Below, piece after piece: positions 15,614 through 24,882 of a stretch of 64,000 nucleotides of DNA (the first letter of the stretch is position 1; the number at the start of each line of letters is the position of its first letter). Location: assembly GCF_003031265.1 (NCBI RefSeq), contig NZ_CP019966.1, positions 4,154,001-4,218,000 of the forward strand, in the 5' to 3' direction. The DNA is from Rhodopseudomonas palustris (lineage in GTDB: Bacteria > Pseudomonadota > Alphaproteobacteria > Rhizobiales > Xanthobacteraceae). Under the pieces are notes generated by a model. That model did no database searches. It saw only the letters and a program-made list of their open reading frames with translations, and was not told the DNA's origin. The position numbers and the translations under genes were made by a program.

Positions 15614-17173
15614 GTGAACCGACCGACGATCAAGCATGGCGCCTCGCGGCGCTTCAGGACGCCCGCCCTCCTCACCCTGGCGACGCTGTTCGCCGTCGCA
15701 GCCCCGGCGCCTGACGCCGACGCCAAGCGGGCGCGCCCGGCAGCGACCACCGAGGCGACCGCGCCGCGCGAGGCCGGCGAGCCGATCATGGCGATCGTCT
15801 CGATCAAGGGCCAGCGGGTGACGCTGTACGACTCCGAAGGCTGGATCTATCGCGCGCCGGTCTCGACCGGGACCACGGGTCGCGAAACACCGGCCGGCGT
15901 GTTCGCGGTGGTCGAGAAGGACAAGGACCACCGTTCGACGATGTACGACGACGCCTGGATGCCGAATATGCAGCGCATCACCTGGAACGGCGTCGCGCTG
16001 CACGGCGGTCCACTGCCGGGCTATCCGGCATCGCATGGCTGCGTCCGGATGCCCTACGAGTTCGCCGAGAAGCTGTTCGACAAGACCCGGATCGGGATGC
16101 GGGTGATCGTGTCGCCGGAGGACGTCGAGCCGGCCGATATCAGCCATCCGGTACTGTTCTCGCCGAATGCGGAGGCGCTGGCCGCCGCGCCGACGCGCGC
16201 CGAGACTGCGGTGCGCGAGGCCGAGCAGGCCGCCCAGGCGGCCGATGACGCCAAGGCCGCCGCGACCGCAGCCGCCCGCGCGGTGAAACCGCTCAAGGAC
16301 AATTTGCGCAAACTGGAGCGGGCCAAGGCGCGGGCCGAGGCGGCGCTGAAGGCGGCCGACAAGGTGCTGGTCGCCGCCAGCACCGACGAAGCCAAGGCCA
16401 AGGCGGAAGAGCGTCAGCAGCAGGCCGCGCAGCAGCTCGGCGAAGCCTCGACCCAGCTCGAGACAGCCAAAGCCGACGCGGACGCCAAACACGCCGCAGC
16501 AGCCGCCACCAAGGAGGCTGCGAAAACTGCCGCGGCGAAGAAGGCCGAGACGGCGAAGCTGGCGACCGACGCCAAGCTCGCGCAGGAGCCGGTGTCGATC
16601 TACATCAGCCGCTCGACCCAGAAGCTCTACGTCCGCCGCAACACCCGCAAGCCGCTGCCCGACGGCGGCGAGCTGTTCGACTTCTCGATCGAAGTGCCGG
16701 TGACGATCCGCGATCCGGAGCGGCCGATCGGCACGCACATCTTCACCGCGATGGCCCGCAACGACGCCGGTCTGCGCTGGAGCGCGGTGACGATCGAGAG
16801 CGCCGATGATGCTAAGAGCGCGCTCGACCGCGTCACGATCCCGCCGGAGGTGCTGGAGCGGATCGGCCCGACCGCGCTGCCGCGCTCATCGATCATCATC
16901 TCCGACGAGCCGCTGAGCGCGGAGACCAACTACCGCACCGAATTCGTCGCGGTGCTGAGCGATCAGCCGCAGGGCGGCTTCATCACCCGCAAGCCGACCA
17001 GCAGCGACGTTCCGGTGGCCAGCAGCGATGACTGGAACGATGGCGGCTTCGGGTTCTTCTTCCAGCCCAGGGAGCAACGCGTCCCCGAGCAATCCCGTCG
17101 CGGCCGTTATGGCGAGGGCTATTACCGCCAGCCGCAAGACTACTACCGTCAGGAGCAGCCCGGCTGGTGGTAG
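15614..17173 (+). CDS. Periplasmic L,D-transpeptidase (YkuD) with a second degenerate domain
   Basis: This 519-residue exported protein probably cross-links or modifies peptidoglycan. The GTG start gives a signal peptide (TPALLTLATLFAVAAPAPDADA, cut near residue 38), with a GAGG-like site upstream. The YkuD domain (about 50-175) holds the catalytic HGG and SHGCVRM with Cys143. Residues about 185-325 form a long Ala/Lys/Glu-rich coiled coil. Residues about 330-470 resemble a second YkuD-like fold (VSIYISRSTQKLYVRR, FDFSIEVPVTIRDPERPIGTHIFTA) but lack the Cys motif. The C-terminus is Arg/Tyr/Gln-rich. Confidence 0.87.
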   Translation: MNRPTIKHGASRRFRTPALLTLATLFAVAAPAPDADAKRARPAATTEATAPREAGEPIMAIVSIKGQRVTLYDSEGWIYRAPVSTGTTGRETPAGVFAVVEKDKDHRSTMYDDAWMPNMQRITWNGVALHGGPLPGYPASHGCVRMPYEFAEKLFDKTRIGMRVIVSPEDVEPADISHPVLFSPNAEALAAAPTRAETAVREAEQAAQAADDAKAAATAAARAVKPLKDNLRKLERAKARAEAALKAADKVLVAASTDEAKAKAEERQQQAAQQLGEASTQLETAKADADAKHAAAAATKEAAKTAAAKKAETAKLATDAKLAQEPVSIYISRSTQKLYVRRNTRKPLPDGGELFDFSIEVPVTIRDPERPIGTHIFTAMARNDAGLRWSAVTIESADDAKSALDRVTIPPEVLERIGPTALPRSSIIISDEPLSAETNYRTEFVAVLSDQPQGGFITRKPTSSDVPVASSDDWNDGGFGFFFQPREQRVPEQSRRGRYGEGYYRQPQDYYRQEQPGWW

Positions 17174-17184
17174 CGCCTGCCGCG

Positions 17185-18054
17185 CTACGCGTCTCCCTCT
17201 GCCGCGTCGAGAGCCTGGGGTGGCGTTCGCTGTACCAGCAGGGTCGGAATCCGGCGGGTCCCGCTGCGCACCGTGACCACGCGGGTGTCGGCGTGGCGCC
17301 CGGCCCGTGACGCGGTGACGGTCAGGCCGGCGGCGAGCAGCCGTTCGCGGGCAGCCTCGACATCGTCGACCCGCCAGCCGACGCCCCACAGCTTGTCGTT
17401 CTTGGCGTCCGAGCCCGCCACCGGCCGGTGCACCACCTCGATCCTGAGATCGCCGCAGTGGAACGACATCAGCCGCCCCCAGTCCTGCTGCGAGCGGTCC
17501 AGCGCCATATCGAGCCCGAGCCGGGCGCCGTACAGCGCCGCCGCGCGATCGGGATCGGAGGTCGAGATCACCAGATGATCGAGGCCCACCACCGGCGCCG
17601 GCCCAATCACCTGCGAGTGCGGCCGCTCGGAGCCGAGCTCAAGGAAGAACATCCGCACCCCGCGGGTGGTCTCGGTCGCGGTCCGGGTCCGCTTCCAGGT
17701 CAGCGTCGCGCTGGTGATGCGGTCGCGGCCTTCGACGTCGGCGACCGGCGTCGGCTGCAGCGCCACCCGATCCAACCGATAGCGCGCGGCGTTCGCGTCG
17801 GCGACCCGGAAGCACAGGCTGGCGATGCCCTCGCCCTGCAGCTTGATGAGGGTGCGCAGCCGCTCCGCGCTCTGCGAGGTGCCGGCCGGCGCCATGAATT
17901 CCAGCGACATGTTGTCGAAGGTAAACAGAACGTTGTCGGAGCCCTCGTCGCCGCCGCGCCAGGCCGGAGCGCGCGCCAGCAGCGTCTCATAGGTCGCGAC
18001 CGCCTCGTCCAGATCGCTGACCAGGACGACGAGATGATCGATGGCGGTGATCAT
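17185..18054 (-). CDS. Two-domain VOC (glyoxalase/dioxygenase superfamily) protein
   Basis: This 289-residue protein has an N-terminal vicinal-oxygen-chelate domain (MITAIDHLVVLVSDLDEAVATYETLLA) and a second one near residue 160 (GLDHLVISTSDPDRAAALYGARLGLDM). The first half resembles the 'glyoxalase-like' PF13468 group. The metal ligands and substrate cannot be assigned confidently. It is convergent with the L,D-transpeptidase gene (11 nt between stops). The ATG giving MITAIDH was chosen because the ten residues upstream are not conserved-looking. Confidence 0.8.
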   Translation of the reverse strand: MITAIDHLVVLVSDLDEAVATYETLLARAPAWRGGDEGSDNVLFTFDNMSLEFMAPAGTSQSAERLRTLIKLQGEGIASLCFRVADANAARYRLDRVALQPTPVADVEGRDRITSATLTWKRTRTATETTRGVRMFFLELGSERPHSQVIGPAPVVGLDHLVISTSDPDRAAALYGARLGLDMALDRSQQDWGRLMSFHCGDLRIEVVHRPVAGSDAKNDKLWGVGWRVDDVEAARERLLAAGLTVTASRAGRHADTRVVTVRSGTRRIPTLLVQRTPPQALDAAEGDA

Positions 18055-18398
18055 GGACGTTCCCCCGCAAGCACGCCGCCCCACGCAGTGATTTGCAGCA
18101 CGATGCTATCGGGTTTGCCGCGCCGGTTCATCGGCGCGCAATCCCCGGGCGATGCCGAGGTGCCGCCCGCGGCGCCGCCACCGGACGCGCCATAAGCCGT
18201 TCGCTCGCACGCGACTGCCACCCTCGCCTCCCTGATCGCGCCTGCCCGGAACAAGGCAGCGCGCGCGCCGTTATGACTGGATTTTCGGCGAAACCGCTGT
18301 CGTATCAGTTGTGACCCTGCGGAAAATTTTAGCGAATGCGCCGCGAACGGCAATGCTATGCTGAACGCGCCGGAACAGGTCGCAGCCTCGGGACTCTC
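18055..18398. other. Divergent intergenic region, VOC gene / PfkB kinase gene
   Basis: These 344 bases separate two divergent genes and must hold both promoters. I see no convincing gene, repeat or terminator. A short open frame near 18093-18314 reads as low-complexity and lacks a ribosome-binding site. The stretch near 18320-18340 (GGAAAATTTTAGCG) is locally AT-rich. Confidence 0.5.
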
Positions 18399-19292
18399 AT
18401 GCACGCACTCTTCATCGGACAGACCTATATCGACGTCACCTTCATCACCGACCATCTTCCGACCGGCGACGAAAAGCACGTGGCGTCCGACTACGCGGTG
18501 TCGTTCGGCGGCAACGCGGTGACCGCGGCGTTCTGCTGCGCCAAGCTCGGGATCGTGCCCGACCTGATCGCCACCATCGCCAACGACTGGCTGGGGCGGA
18601 TGTTCATGGACATGAGCGCGAAGTACGGCATCTCGGTACACCCGCGCAAAGTGAACACCTCGTCGCTGTCCTTCATCATGCCGAAGGACGGCAAGCGCGC
18701 CATCGTCCGCTGCCGCGACGACGAGCACATTCACCCGTTCCCGCTGCTCAACCTCGGCCAGTGCCGCGCCCTGCATGTCGACGGCCATCAGCCGGACGCA
18801 GCGATCCACTACGCAAAACTCTGCCGCGAGGCCGGCATCCTGACCTCGCTCGACGGCGGCGGCCTGCGCACCAACACCCACGAACTGTTGGAATTCATCG
18901 ACGTCGCGATCGTCGCCGAGCGGCTGTGCGAGCAGATGGACATGACGCCGGAGAAGATGCTCGAGTATCTGAAGTCGCGCGGCTGCCGGGTCGGCGGCAT
19001 CACCCTCGGCGAGCGTGGCCTGTATTGGTACGACGAGGCCGGCACGGTCCGCACCCTGCCGGCGCTGCCGATCCCGCGCGAGCGGGTGATCGACACCAAC
19101 GGCGCCGGCGACGTGTTCCACGGCGCCTATGTGTTCTCGTACCTCAACAACCCGGCGCAGAGCTGGCAGCACCACTTCGAATTCGCCCGCGCCGCTTCGA
19201 CCTTCAAGATCCAGAAGCTCGGCAACGAAGCCGGGCTGCCGACGGTTGCGGATATCGAGGCCGTCAAGCGCGAGTTCGTGGCGGCGGCGTGA
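18399..19292 (+). CDS. PfkB-family carbohydrate kinase
   Basis: This 297-residue ribokinase-fold kinase shows the C-terminal PfkB signature with catalytic Asp in DTNGAGDVFHGAYVF. The N-terminal glycine-rich substrate region (SFGGNAVTAAFCCAKLG) is also conserved. It would phosphorylate a sugar or nucleoside. The sequence alone does not identify the substrate. The ATG giving MHALFIGQTYID was chosen. It stands alone, followed by a family A repeat. Confidence 0.88.
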   Translation: MHALFIGQTYIDVTFITDHLPTGDEKHVASDYAVSFGGNAVTAAFCCAKLGIVPDLIATIANDWLGRMFMDMSAKYGISVHPRKVNTSSLSFIMPKDGKRAIVRCRDDEHIHPFPLLNLGQCRALHVDGHQPDAAIHYAKLCREAGILTSLDGGGLRTNTHELLEFIDVAIVAERLCEQMDMTPEKMLEYLKSRGCRVGGITLGERGLYWYDEAGTVRTLPALPIPRERVIDTNGAGDVFHGAYVFSYLNNPAQSWQHHFEFARAASTFKIQKLGNEAGLPTVADIEAVKREFVAAA

Positions 19293-19302
19293 CGCCCCGC
19301 AA

Positions 19303-19378
19303 CGTCATTGCGAGCGAAGCAATCCACCTCCGCACGAGGCCTCTGGATTGCTTCGTAGCTTCGCTCCTCGCAATGACG
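19303..19378. repeat. Family A palindromic repeat
   Basis: CGTCATTGCGAGCGAAGCAATCCA at the left is mirrored by CTGGATTGCTTCG to CTCGCAATGACG at the right. The right arm is fuller than the left. It occupies the convergent gap between the PfkB and PuR genes. Confidence 0.85.
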
Positions 19379-19393
19379 CGGTAAGCCTCAGTC

Positions 19394-20611
19394 TTACGCC
19401 GCCGCCTTCTTCAGGTCGAAGCTGAGATCCGCGGCCTGTTCGGGCGTCACCGACTTGTCGAGCGGGAGGATCTTGCGGCCGAACACGTGGTCGGCGGCGC
19501 GATTGACGGACTCAATGCCGATCAGCTTGCCGACCTTGTAGCAGAACGCCGAGAACGAGCGCTCGGCGACGCTGCCGCGGATCACCACCTGATCGAAGCC
19601 GGCGGTGAGCCCGACGATCTGCAGCTTGTCGTCGCCCTGATCGGACCAGAACCACGGATAGCCGTCATAGGCCTTAGCATCGCCGGTCAGCCGCGCGGCG
19701 ACGCAGCGTGCCTGGTCGGTGGCGTTCTGCACCGACTCCACCCGCAGCGTCTCGCCGAACCGGACACTCTCGAACAGCGCGCAGTCACCGATCGCCGAGA
19801 TGTTCGGATCACTGGTGAGCAGCTGCTGATTGACGATGATGCCGGCGGCGGTCGACAGGCCCGCTGCAGCGGCGATTTCGACATTCGGGATCACGCCGAC
19901 GCCGACCACCACCAGATCGCAGGGCAGCGTCTGACCGTTGCTGAGCGCGACGCCGGTGACGCGATCGCCGTCGGCTTCGATTTCGGTGGCGCGGACGCCG
20001 TAATGCATGCGGATGCCCGCCGCGGTGTGGCGATCATGGAAGTAACTGGAGATCTCCGGCGTCACAGCACGCGCCATCACCCGCGGTGCCAGTTCGACGA
20101 CGTCGACCTCGAGGCCCTTGCCGCGCGCAGTGGCGGCGAATTCGAGACCAATGAAGCCGGCACCGATCACAACCACGTGCTTCTTATTCGGCATCCGTTG
20201 GCGCAGCACTTCGCTCTCATCGAGCGTGCGCAAATACAGCACGTCCGGCAGCGAGGCGTTGGGCACATCGAGCATGCGGTTGCGCGCGCCGGTGGCGAGC
20301 ACGAGGTGGCCGTAATCGATCGCGGTGCCAGAAGCGAGCAGCAGCTTGCGGCCGTCACGATCGATCGACACCATCCGGTCGGAAATCAGCTCGATTGCCT
20401 GATCCTGGAAGAACTTCTCGGGTCGAAACATCAGCGAGTTGGGATCGCCGCCACTCTTGAGATACGCCTTCGACAATGGCGGGCGCTGATACGGCAGGTG
20501 CTTTTCATCGTTGATCAGCGCGATACGCCCGGCGTACTTCGCCTGCCGCAGCGATACGGCGACCTGAAATCCGGCATGTCCGGCTCCAGCAATCAAGACC
20601 GTGTCGTTCAT
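19394..20611 (-). CDS. Ferredoxin reductase of the palustrisredoxin-reductase (PuR) type
   Basis: This 405-residue flavoprotein has two nucleotide-binding motifs: FAD, VLIAGAGHAGFQVAVSLRQ (about 5-23), and NAD, VVVIGAGFIGLEFAA (about 147-161). The FAD signature ISAIGDCALFES follows. I recognise the sequence as essentially the R. palustris palustrisredoxin reductase, which moves NADH electrons to [2Fe-2S] ferredoxins serving cytochrome P450s such as CYP199A. The recognition is from memory and has not been aligned. It is monocistronic here, with a P450 gene about 4 kb upstream. Confidence 0.9.
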   Translation of the reverse strand: MNDTVLIAGAGHAGFQVAVSLRQAKYAGRIALINDEKHLPYQRPPLSKAYLKSGGDPNSLMFRPEKFFQDQAIELISDRMVSIDRDGRKLLLASGTAIDYGHLVLATGARNRMLDVPNASLPDVLYLRTLDESEVLRQRMPNKKHVVVIGAGFIGLEFAATARGKGLEVDVVELAPRVMARAVTPEISSYFHDRHTAAGIRMHYGVRATEIEADGDRVTGVALSNGQTLPCDLVVVGVGVIPNVEIAAAAGLSTAAGIIVNQQLLTSDPNISAIGDCALFESVRFGETLRVESVQNATDQARCVAARLTGDAKAYDGYPWFWSDQGDDKLQIVGLTAGFDQVVIRGSVAERSFSAFCYKVGKLIGIESVNRAADHVFGRKILPLDKSVTPEQAADLSFDLKKAAA

Positions 20612-20730
20612 TGTTGAGCTCGTTGAGTTGGGATCGGCGCGGCGGACGCGCGGGAGGTGGGGATCAGCCCAGGCTGTAGCACAGTCCCCTACGGGTGGTC
20701 AGCACGTTTGCCGACCGGCTCCCCATCGCC

Positions 20731-22227
20731 TCAATAGATCGGCGGCCGGAAATCGAGGATCGGCCCCTTCGGCTCCGACAGCGCGTCCAGCGCCACCGCG
20801 TCGACCAGCAGCGGCCCGCGTGAGCGGGTAACCGCGCCGACCCGCTCGATCTTGCCGAACGCCGCTTGGATATCCGGCCGCGCCGCGGCGTTGTCGACGC
20901 CGACCAGCAGCAGCGGGCCCGCGAGTTGCTGGGCCGTCGGCGCCGGCGCCGCGAGCCAGCGGAATCGTTCGCCGCGCTGAACCACGCAGATGCCGGGCGG
21001 CAGATAGAACTCCAGCCAGCCGGTGGTGCCGTAATCGTCGGTCAGCACGCAGCTCGCGCCGATCCGCCGCCGCATTTGATCGATCTCCGCCACCATCTGC
21101 GGTACGCCAACGCCGACCGACCGTACCGTCGCGTCGCGTCGATAGCCGGTCAGCGCGCCGGTGTTGACCTGCACCACCACCAGCGCGAACAGCACTGCAC
21201 CGGTCGACACCGCCCAGCGCCGGCAAACCGTCACCACGCGGGCGATCCCGGGCGTCCAGTGCCGGTAGGCGGCACCGACCGCGGCGGCGAGCGCGAACGC
21301 CGGATACAGCGGGCTCAGCCAATTCGCCTCGACGCGGTCGTGCAGCGCCTGCCAGGTGAAATACAGCGCGATCGTCCACACCGTGGCGGCAACCAGAACC
21401 CGCGACGCTGCCGGCCCGGTGCTGCGCTTGCCGAGCGCGATCAGGCCCATCACGCCGAGGATGAACACGAACGGCGTCGCCAGCACGAACTGGGTCGGGA
21501 TCAGTTCTGCGACGTAATGCGGCTCGAACCCGCCGAGCTTGGCGCGGCCGAACTGCTTGACGAAGGAAATCCACTCGTGCTGCGCGTTCCAGATCACCAC
21601 CGGCGAGAACAACGCGAACGCGACCACGCCGCCGAGATACGGCCACGGCGACAGCAGCCAGCGCCGCAGCGGCGGCACCCAGAGCAGCCAGATCAGGATC
21701 GCCGGGCCGAAGAACAGCGCGGTGTATTTCGACAGCAGCGCGAGCCCGACCGCGACGCCGACCACGAGCCACCATACGCCCCTGCCCGTCGCCGCAACCT
21801 GCGCCAGAGCGAGCAGCACGAAGCTGGACGCCACCAGCAGCGGCGCGTCCGGCGTGACGATGGTGGTGCCGGCCGACACCATCATGGTGGCGTTGAGCAG
21901 CACGGTTGCGGTGGCGGCGATGCGTTCGTCGTCGAACAGCAAAACCGCGGCGCGCCACACCGCCCAGCTCATCGGCAGCGCCAGCAGGATCGACACCAGC
22001 CGGACGCCGAATTCGGTGTCGCCGGCGATCAGCGTGCCGAGCTTGATCATCACCGCCACCATCGGCGGGTGATCGAAATAGCTGAGGGCGAGATTCTTCG
22101 ACCAGGTCCAGTAATACGCCTCGTCGAAGGTCAGCGGCGTGACCGCCGCGGCGAGCAGCCGGAGTGCAACCAATCCGACCACGACCAGAATCGTGGCGAT
22201 GGCGGGACGCCGCATCGCGTCGCTCAT
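20731..22227 (-). CDS. GT39-family membrane glycosyltransferase (ArnT/PMT-like)
   Basis: This 498-residue multi-pass protein is of the ArnT/dolichyl-phosphate-mannose transferase superfamily. It uses polyprenyl-phosphate sugars as donors. The first luminal loop carries DEAYYWTWSKNLALSYFDHPPMVA, with the acidic DE motif of GT39 enzymes, followed by about ten hydrophobic segments. It starts 7 nt after the GT2-GtrA gene stop, so the two form one operon. The upstream enzyme probably makes the lipid-linked donor for this one. The acceptor is unknown. Confidence 0.88.
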   Translation of the reverse strand: MSDAMRRPAIATILVVVGLVALRLLAAAVTPLTFDEAYYWTWSKNLALSYFDHPPMVAVMIKLGTLIAGDTEFGVRLVSILLALPMSWAVWRAAVLLFDDERIAATATVLLNATMMVSAGTTIVTPDAPLLVASSFVLLALAQVAATGRGVWWLVVGVAVGLALLSKYTALFFGPAILIWLLWVPPLRRWLLSPWPYLGGVVAFALFSPVVIWNAQHEWISFVKQFGRAKLGGFEPHYVAELIPTQFVLATPFVFILGVMGLIALGKRSTGPAASRVLVAATVWTIALYFTWQALHDRVEANWLSPLYPAFALAAAVGAAYRHWTPGIARVVTVCRRWAVSTGAVLFALVVVQVNTGALTGYRRDATVRSVGVGVPQMVAEIDQMRRRIGASCVLTDDYGTTGWLEFYLPPGICVVQRGERFRWLAAPAPTAQQLAGPLLLVGVDNAAARPDIQAAFGKIERVGAVTRSRGPLLVDAVALDALSEPKGPILDFRPPIY

Positions 22228-22234
22228 CGGCCGA

Positions 22235-23371
22235 TCATCGCTTGCGCCAGACGAACAGGCCGGACATCGCGTAGTTCCACACCACGCCCATCAGCGCACC
22301 GGCCGCGCCTGCCAACCACCAGGTGATGTGCTCGTTATAGACCGCGAAGGCGACGCCGACATTGGCGAGCAGACCGACGCCGCACACCAGATAGAACAGC
22401 AGCAGACCGCGGATAATCGCGAAGCCTTTGAGTCGCTGGTCGCGATAGGTCAGGAAATTGTTGAGGATGAAGTTGCTGGTCATCGCCACCAGCGCGGCGA
22501 CACCCTGCGCCTCCGCGAACGGCTGCTCGAAAACCTTCAGCACCACGAATAGCGTGACGAAGTGCACCACCACACCGGTCGAACCGACCAGCGCGAACAG
22601 GATGAAGCGCAGCGACAACACGTCGTGGCTGAACTTCGCCAGCACCAGGCCGAGGAAATCCAGCGCCACCATGGAGTCGAGCTTGCTCTCGCCGTGCAGC
22701 CGCGACCCAAAGGTGAACGGCACCTCGACGATGCGCAGGCTGCCGCGTGCGGTCGCGATCACGTCGAGCAGGATCTTGAAGCCCTGGGTCGAGAGCTCCG
22801 GCGCGAGCTGTTCGAAACGGTCGCGGCGGATCATGAAGAAGCCGCTCATCGGGTCGGCGACCTCGATCTTGAGCGCCTTCTGGGCGACCTGGGTGGCGAT
22901 CGAGCTGATCCCGGCGCGCTGGCGGTTGAAGCTGTCGGCGCTGCCGCCTTCGATATAGCGGCTGCCGATCACGAGATCGGCGGCGTTGCTCTCCAGCAGC
23001 GACAGCATTTTGGCGAGCTGGGTTTCGTCGTGCTGCAGGTCGGCGTCCATCACCGCGGCATAGGGGGCGCCGGAAGCCAGGATGCCTTCGATGCAGGCGC
23101 CGGACAGGCCGCGCCGACCGATCCGGCGGATGCAGCGTGCGCGCGGATCGCGGCGCGCCATCTCGCGGACCACCTGCCAAGTGCCGTCGGGAGAATTGTC
23201 GTCGACGAAAATGACCTCCCAGGCCACGCCGACGAGCGCTGCTTCCAGCTTTCGGAACAGCAGCTCGACATTGTCGCGTTCATTGAAGGTCGGGACGACC
23301 ACCGAGAGCTGCAGCGGAACCGCCGCGGGCTGGGCACGGGTCGCGACCGCGGCTGGGCTGGCATCGATCAT
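22235..23371 (-). CDS. Polyprenyl-phosphate glycosyltransferase (GT2) fused to a GtrA-like domain
   Basis: This 378-residue protein has an N-terminal GT2 domain (LSVVVPTFNERDNVELL; metal-binding DADLQHDE; DPMSGFFMIRR), as in dolichyl-phosphate mannose synthases. A C-terminal GtrA-like membrane domain has four helices (from about FILFALVGSTGVVVHFVTLFVVL). It probably loads a sugar onto a polyprenyl phosphate and helps flip it. An in-frame GTG at 23395 with an AGAG site upstream is an alternative start, adding eight residues. Confidence 0.88.
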   Translation of the reverse strand: MIDASPAAVATRAQPAAVPLQLSVVVPTFNERDNVELLFRKLEAALVGVAWEVIFVDDNSPDGTWQVVREMARRDPRARCIRRIGRRGLSGACIEGILASGAPYAAVMDADLQHDETQLAKMLSLLESNAADLVIGSRYIEGGSADSFNRQRAGISSIATQVAQKALKIEVADPMSGFFMIRRDRFEQLAPELSTQGFKILLDVIATARGSLRIVEVPFTFGSRLHGESKLDSMVALDFLGLVLAKFSHDVLSLRFILFALVGSTGVVVHFVTLFVVLKVFEQPFAEAQGVAALVAMTSNFILNNFLTYRDQRLKGFAIIRGLLLFYLVCGVGLLANVGVAFAVYNEHITWWLAGAAGALMGVVWNYAMSGLFVWRKR

Positions 23372-23623
23372 CGCGCCATGCGTATAGCGGCGCACACGAG
23401 CTCTGCCAAGGCGAGCCCCGGACGATTTGGATCAGAAATGTTTTGAAATCGGGTGGCTAGGGCACCCCAAAAAGGTCAACGACCACGAACAACAGGTGCG
23501 CGTACATCCGGCGCTCCCTACTATTCAGTGGTCGTCTCGGCGTCGCACGCTCCGTATCGAAGCATCGACGTCGCCGTTGCAACCAAGATAGGAACGGGGT
23601 GCAACTTTCGCAAGGGGTCAGAC

Positions 23624-24430
23624 ATGAAGAAAGCTCAGGCAGGCGACATCCGGATCGGCATCGGCGGCTGGACCTACGAGCCGTGGCGCGGCGTGTTCTA
23701 CCCGGACAAACTGCCGCAGCGGCGAGAGCTGGAATATGCCGCCTCCAAGCTGACCTCGATCGAGATCAACGGCACCTTTTACGGCTCGCAGAAGCCGGAG
23801 AGTTTCCGCAAATGGGCCAGCGAGGTACCGGAGAGCTTCGTGTTCTCGCTGAAGGGGCCGCGGTACGCCACCAACCGCAAGGTCCTGGCGGAAGCCGGCG
23901 ACAGTGTCGAACGGTTCTACCATTCAGGCGTACTCGAACTCGGCGACCGGCTCGGCCCGGTGCTTTGGCAGTTTGCACCGACCAAGAAGTTCGACGAAGC
24001 CGATTTCGGCAAATTCCTCGAACTGCTGCCGCGCGAGATCGACGGCCGCAAACTACGGCATGTCGTTGAAGTTCGTCATGACAGTTTCAAGACGCCGGCG
24101 TTCATCGCGCTGCTGCGCGAGCACAAGATTCCGGTCGTGTACTCCGAGCACGCGACCTATCCTGAGATCGCCGACATCACAGGTGATTTCGTCTACGCAC
24201 GGCTGCAGAAGGGCAAGGACGAGATCGCCACCGGCTATCCGGCGAAAGCGCTTGCCGCGTGGGCACAGCGGCTGCAGCTCTGGGCCGATGGCGGCGAGCC
24301 CGACGATCTGCCGAAGGTCGATGCGGCAACCGCGAAGCCGCACAAGCGCGACGTGTTCGCCTATGTGATCCATGAAGGCAAGGTACGCGCACCCGCTGCA
24401 GCGATGGAATTGATCAAACTCGTCGGCTAA
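23624..24430 (+). CDS. DUF72 family protein
   Basis: This 268-residue TIM-barrel-like protein of the DUF72 (YecE) family starts IRIGIGGWTYEPWRGVFYPDKLPQ. It has the family stretch EINGTFYGSQKPESFRKWASEVPESFVFSLKGPRYATN. The biochemical role of the family is not settled. The ATG follows an AAGGGG site. It is divergent from the glycosyltransferase operon. Confidence 0.9.
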   Translation: MKKAQAGDIRIGIGGWTYEPWRGVFYPDKLPQRRELEYAASKLTSIEINGTFYGSQKPESFRKWASEVPESFVFSLKGPRYATNRKVLAEAGDSVERFYHSGVLELGDRLGPVLWQFAPTKKFDEADFGKFLELLPREIDGRKLRHVVEVRHDSFKTPAFIALLREHKIPVVYSEHATYPEIADITGDFVYARLQKGKDEIATGYPAKALAAWAQRLQLWADGGEPDDLPKVDAATAKPHKRDVFAYVIHEGKVRAPAAAMELIKLVG

Positions 24431-24542
24431 GTTGCGGCGGTACACGCCCAACTGAGCGGACGTGACGCGCGACATTGCGTCACCGCAAGGCCTTGCGACC
24501 GATCAATGGGATAGTCAGGGGCGGCGGGCTAGGCTCGCGCTC

Positions 24543-24833
24543 ATGTACTACATCAACAAAAGGATCCGATTTCGGATGGACAAGATCGACTTCATGAACG
24601 GCCAGATCAAGGCGCTGGTGAACTTCGCCAACGCACTGATCAAGTCACATCCGTCGCCGACCATCCTGCGTCACCACTTCGAGACGGCAGCACGCGCCGC
24701 GCCGAATTCGCCCGAAGGCCTGTCGCTCTCGGAGGCGTATATCGACGGCATGGCCGACATCGATCGTCAGCTCGCAGTGGCGCTCGAACACGCGATCGCA
24801 CGCCGCGACCGGCACGAACCGCAACCGGACTAA
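24543..24833 (+). CDS. Small hypothetical protein
   Basis: If started at ATG MYYINKRIRFRMDK, the product has 96 residues. A second ATG at 24576 (MDKIDFMNG), preceded by AAAAGGATC, is equally plausible. It is a soluble, helical-looking protein with HHFETAARAAPNSPEGLSLSEAYIDGMADIDRQL, and I do not recognise a family. It lies between the DUF72 and BcsS-like genes on the same strand, 110 nt after DUF72. Confidence 0.6.
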   Translation: MYYINKRIRFRMDKIDFMNGQIKALVNFANALIKSHPSPTILRHHFETAARAAPNSPEGLSLSEAYIDGMADIDRQLAVALEHAIARRDRHEPQPD

Positions 24834-24882
24834 TCCCTCGACAACCCTACAACGTACTAGACAGCCGTCACAACCAGGACTT

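Noticed and set aside
18093..18314. Short plus-strand open frame before the PfkB gene
   Set aside because: It has no ribosome-binding site, an Arg/Ala-rich product, and lies in a divergent promoter region.
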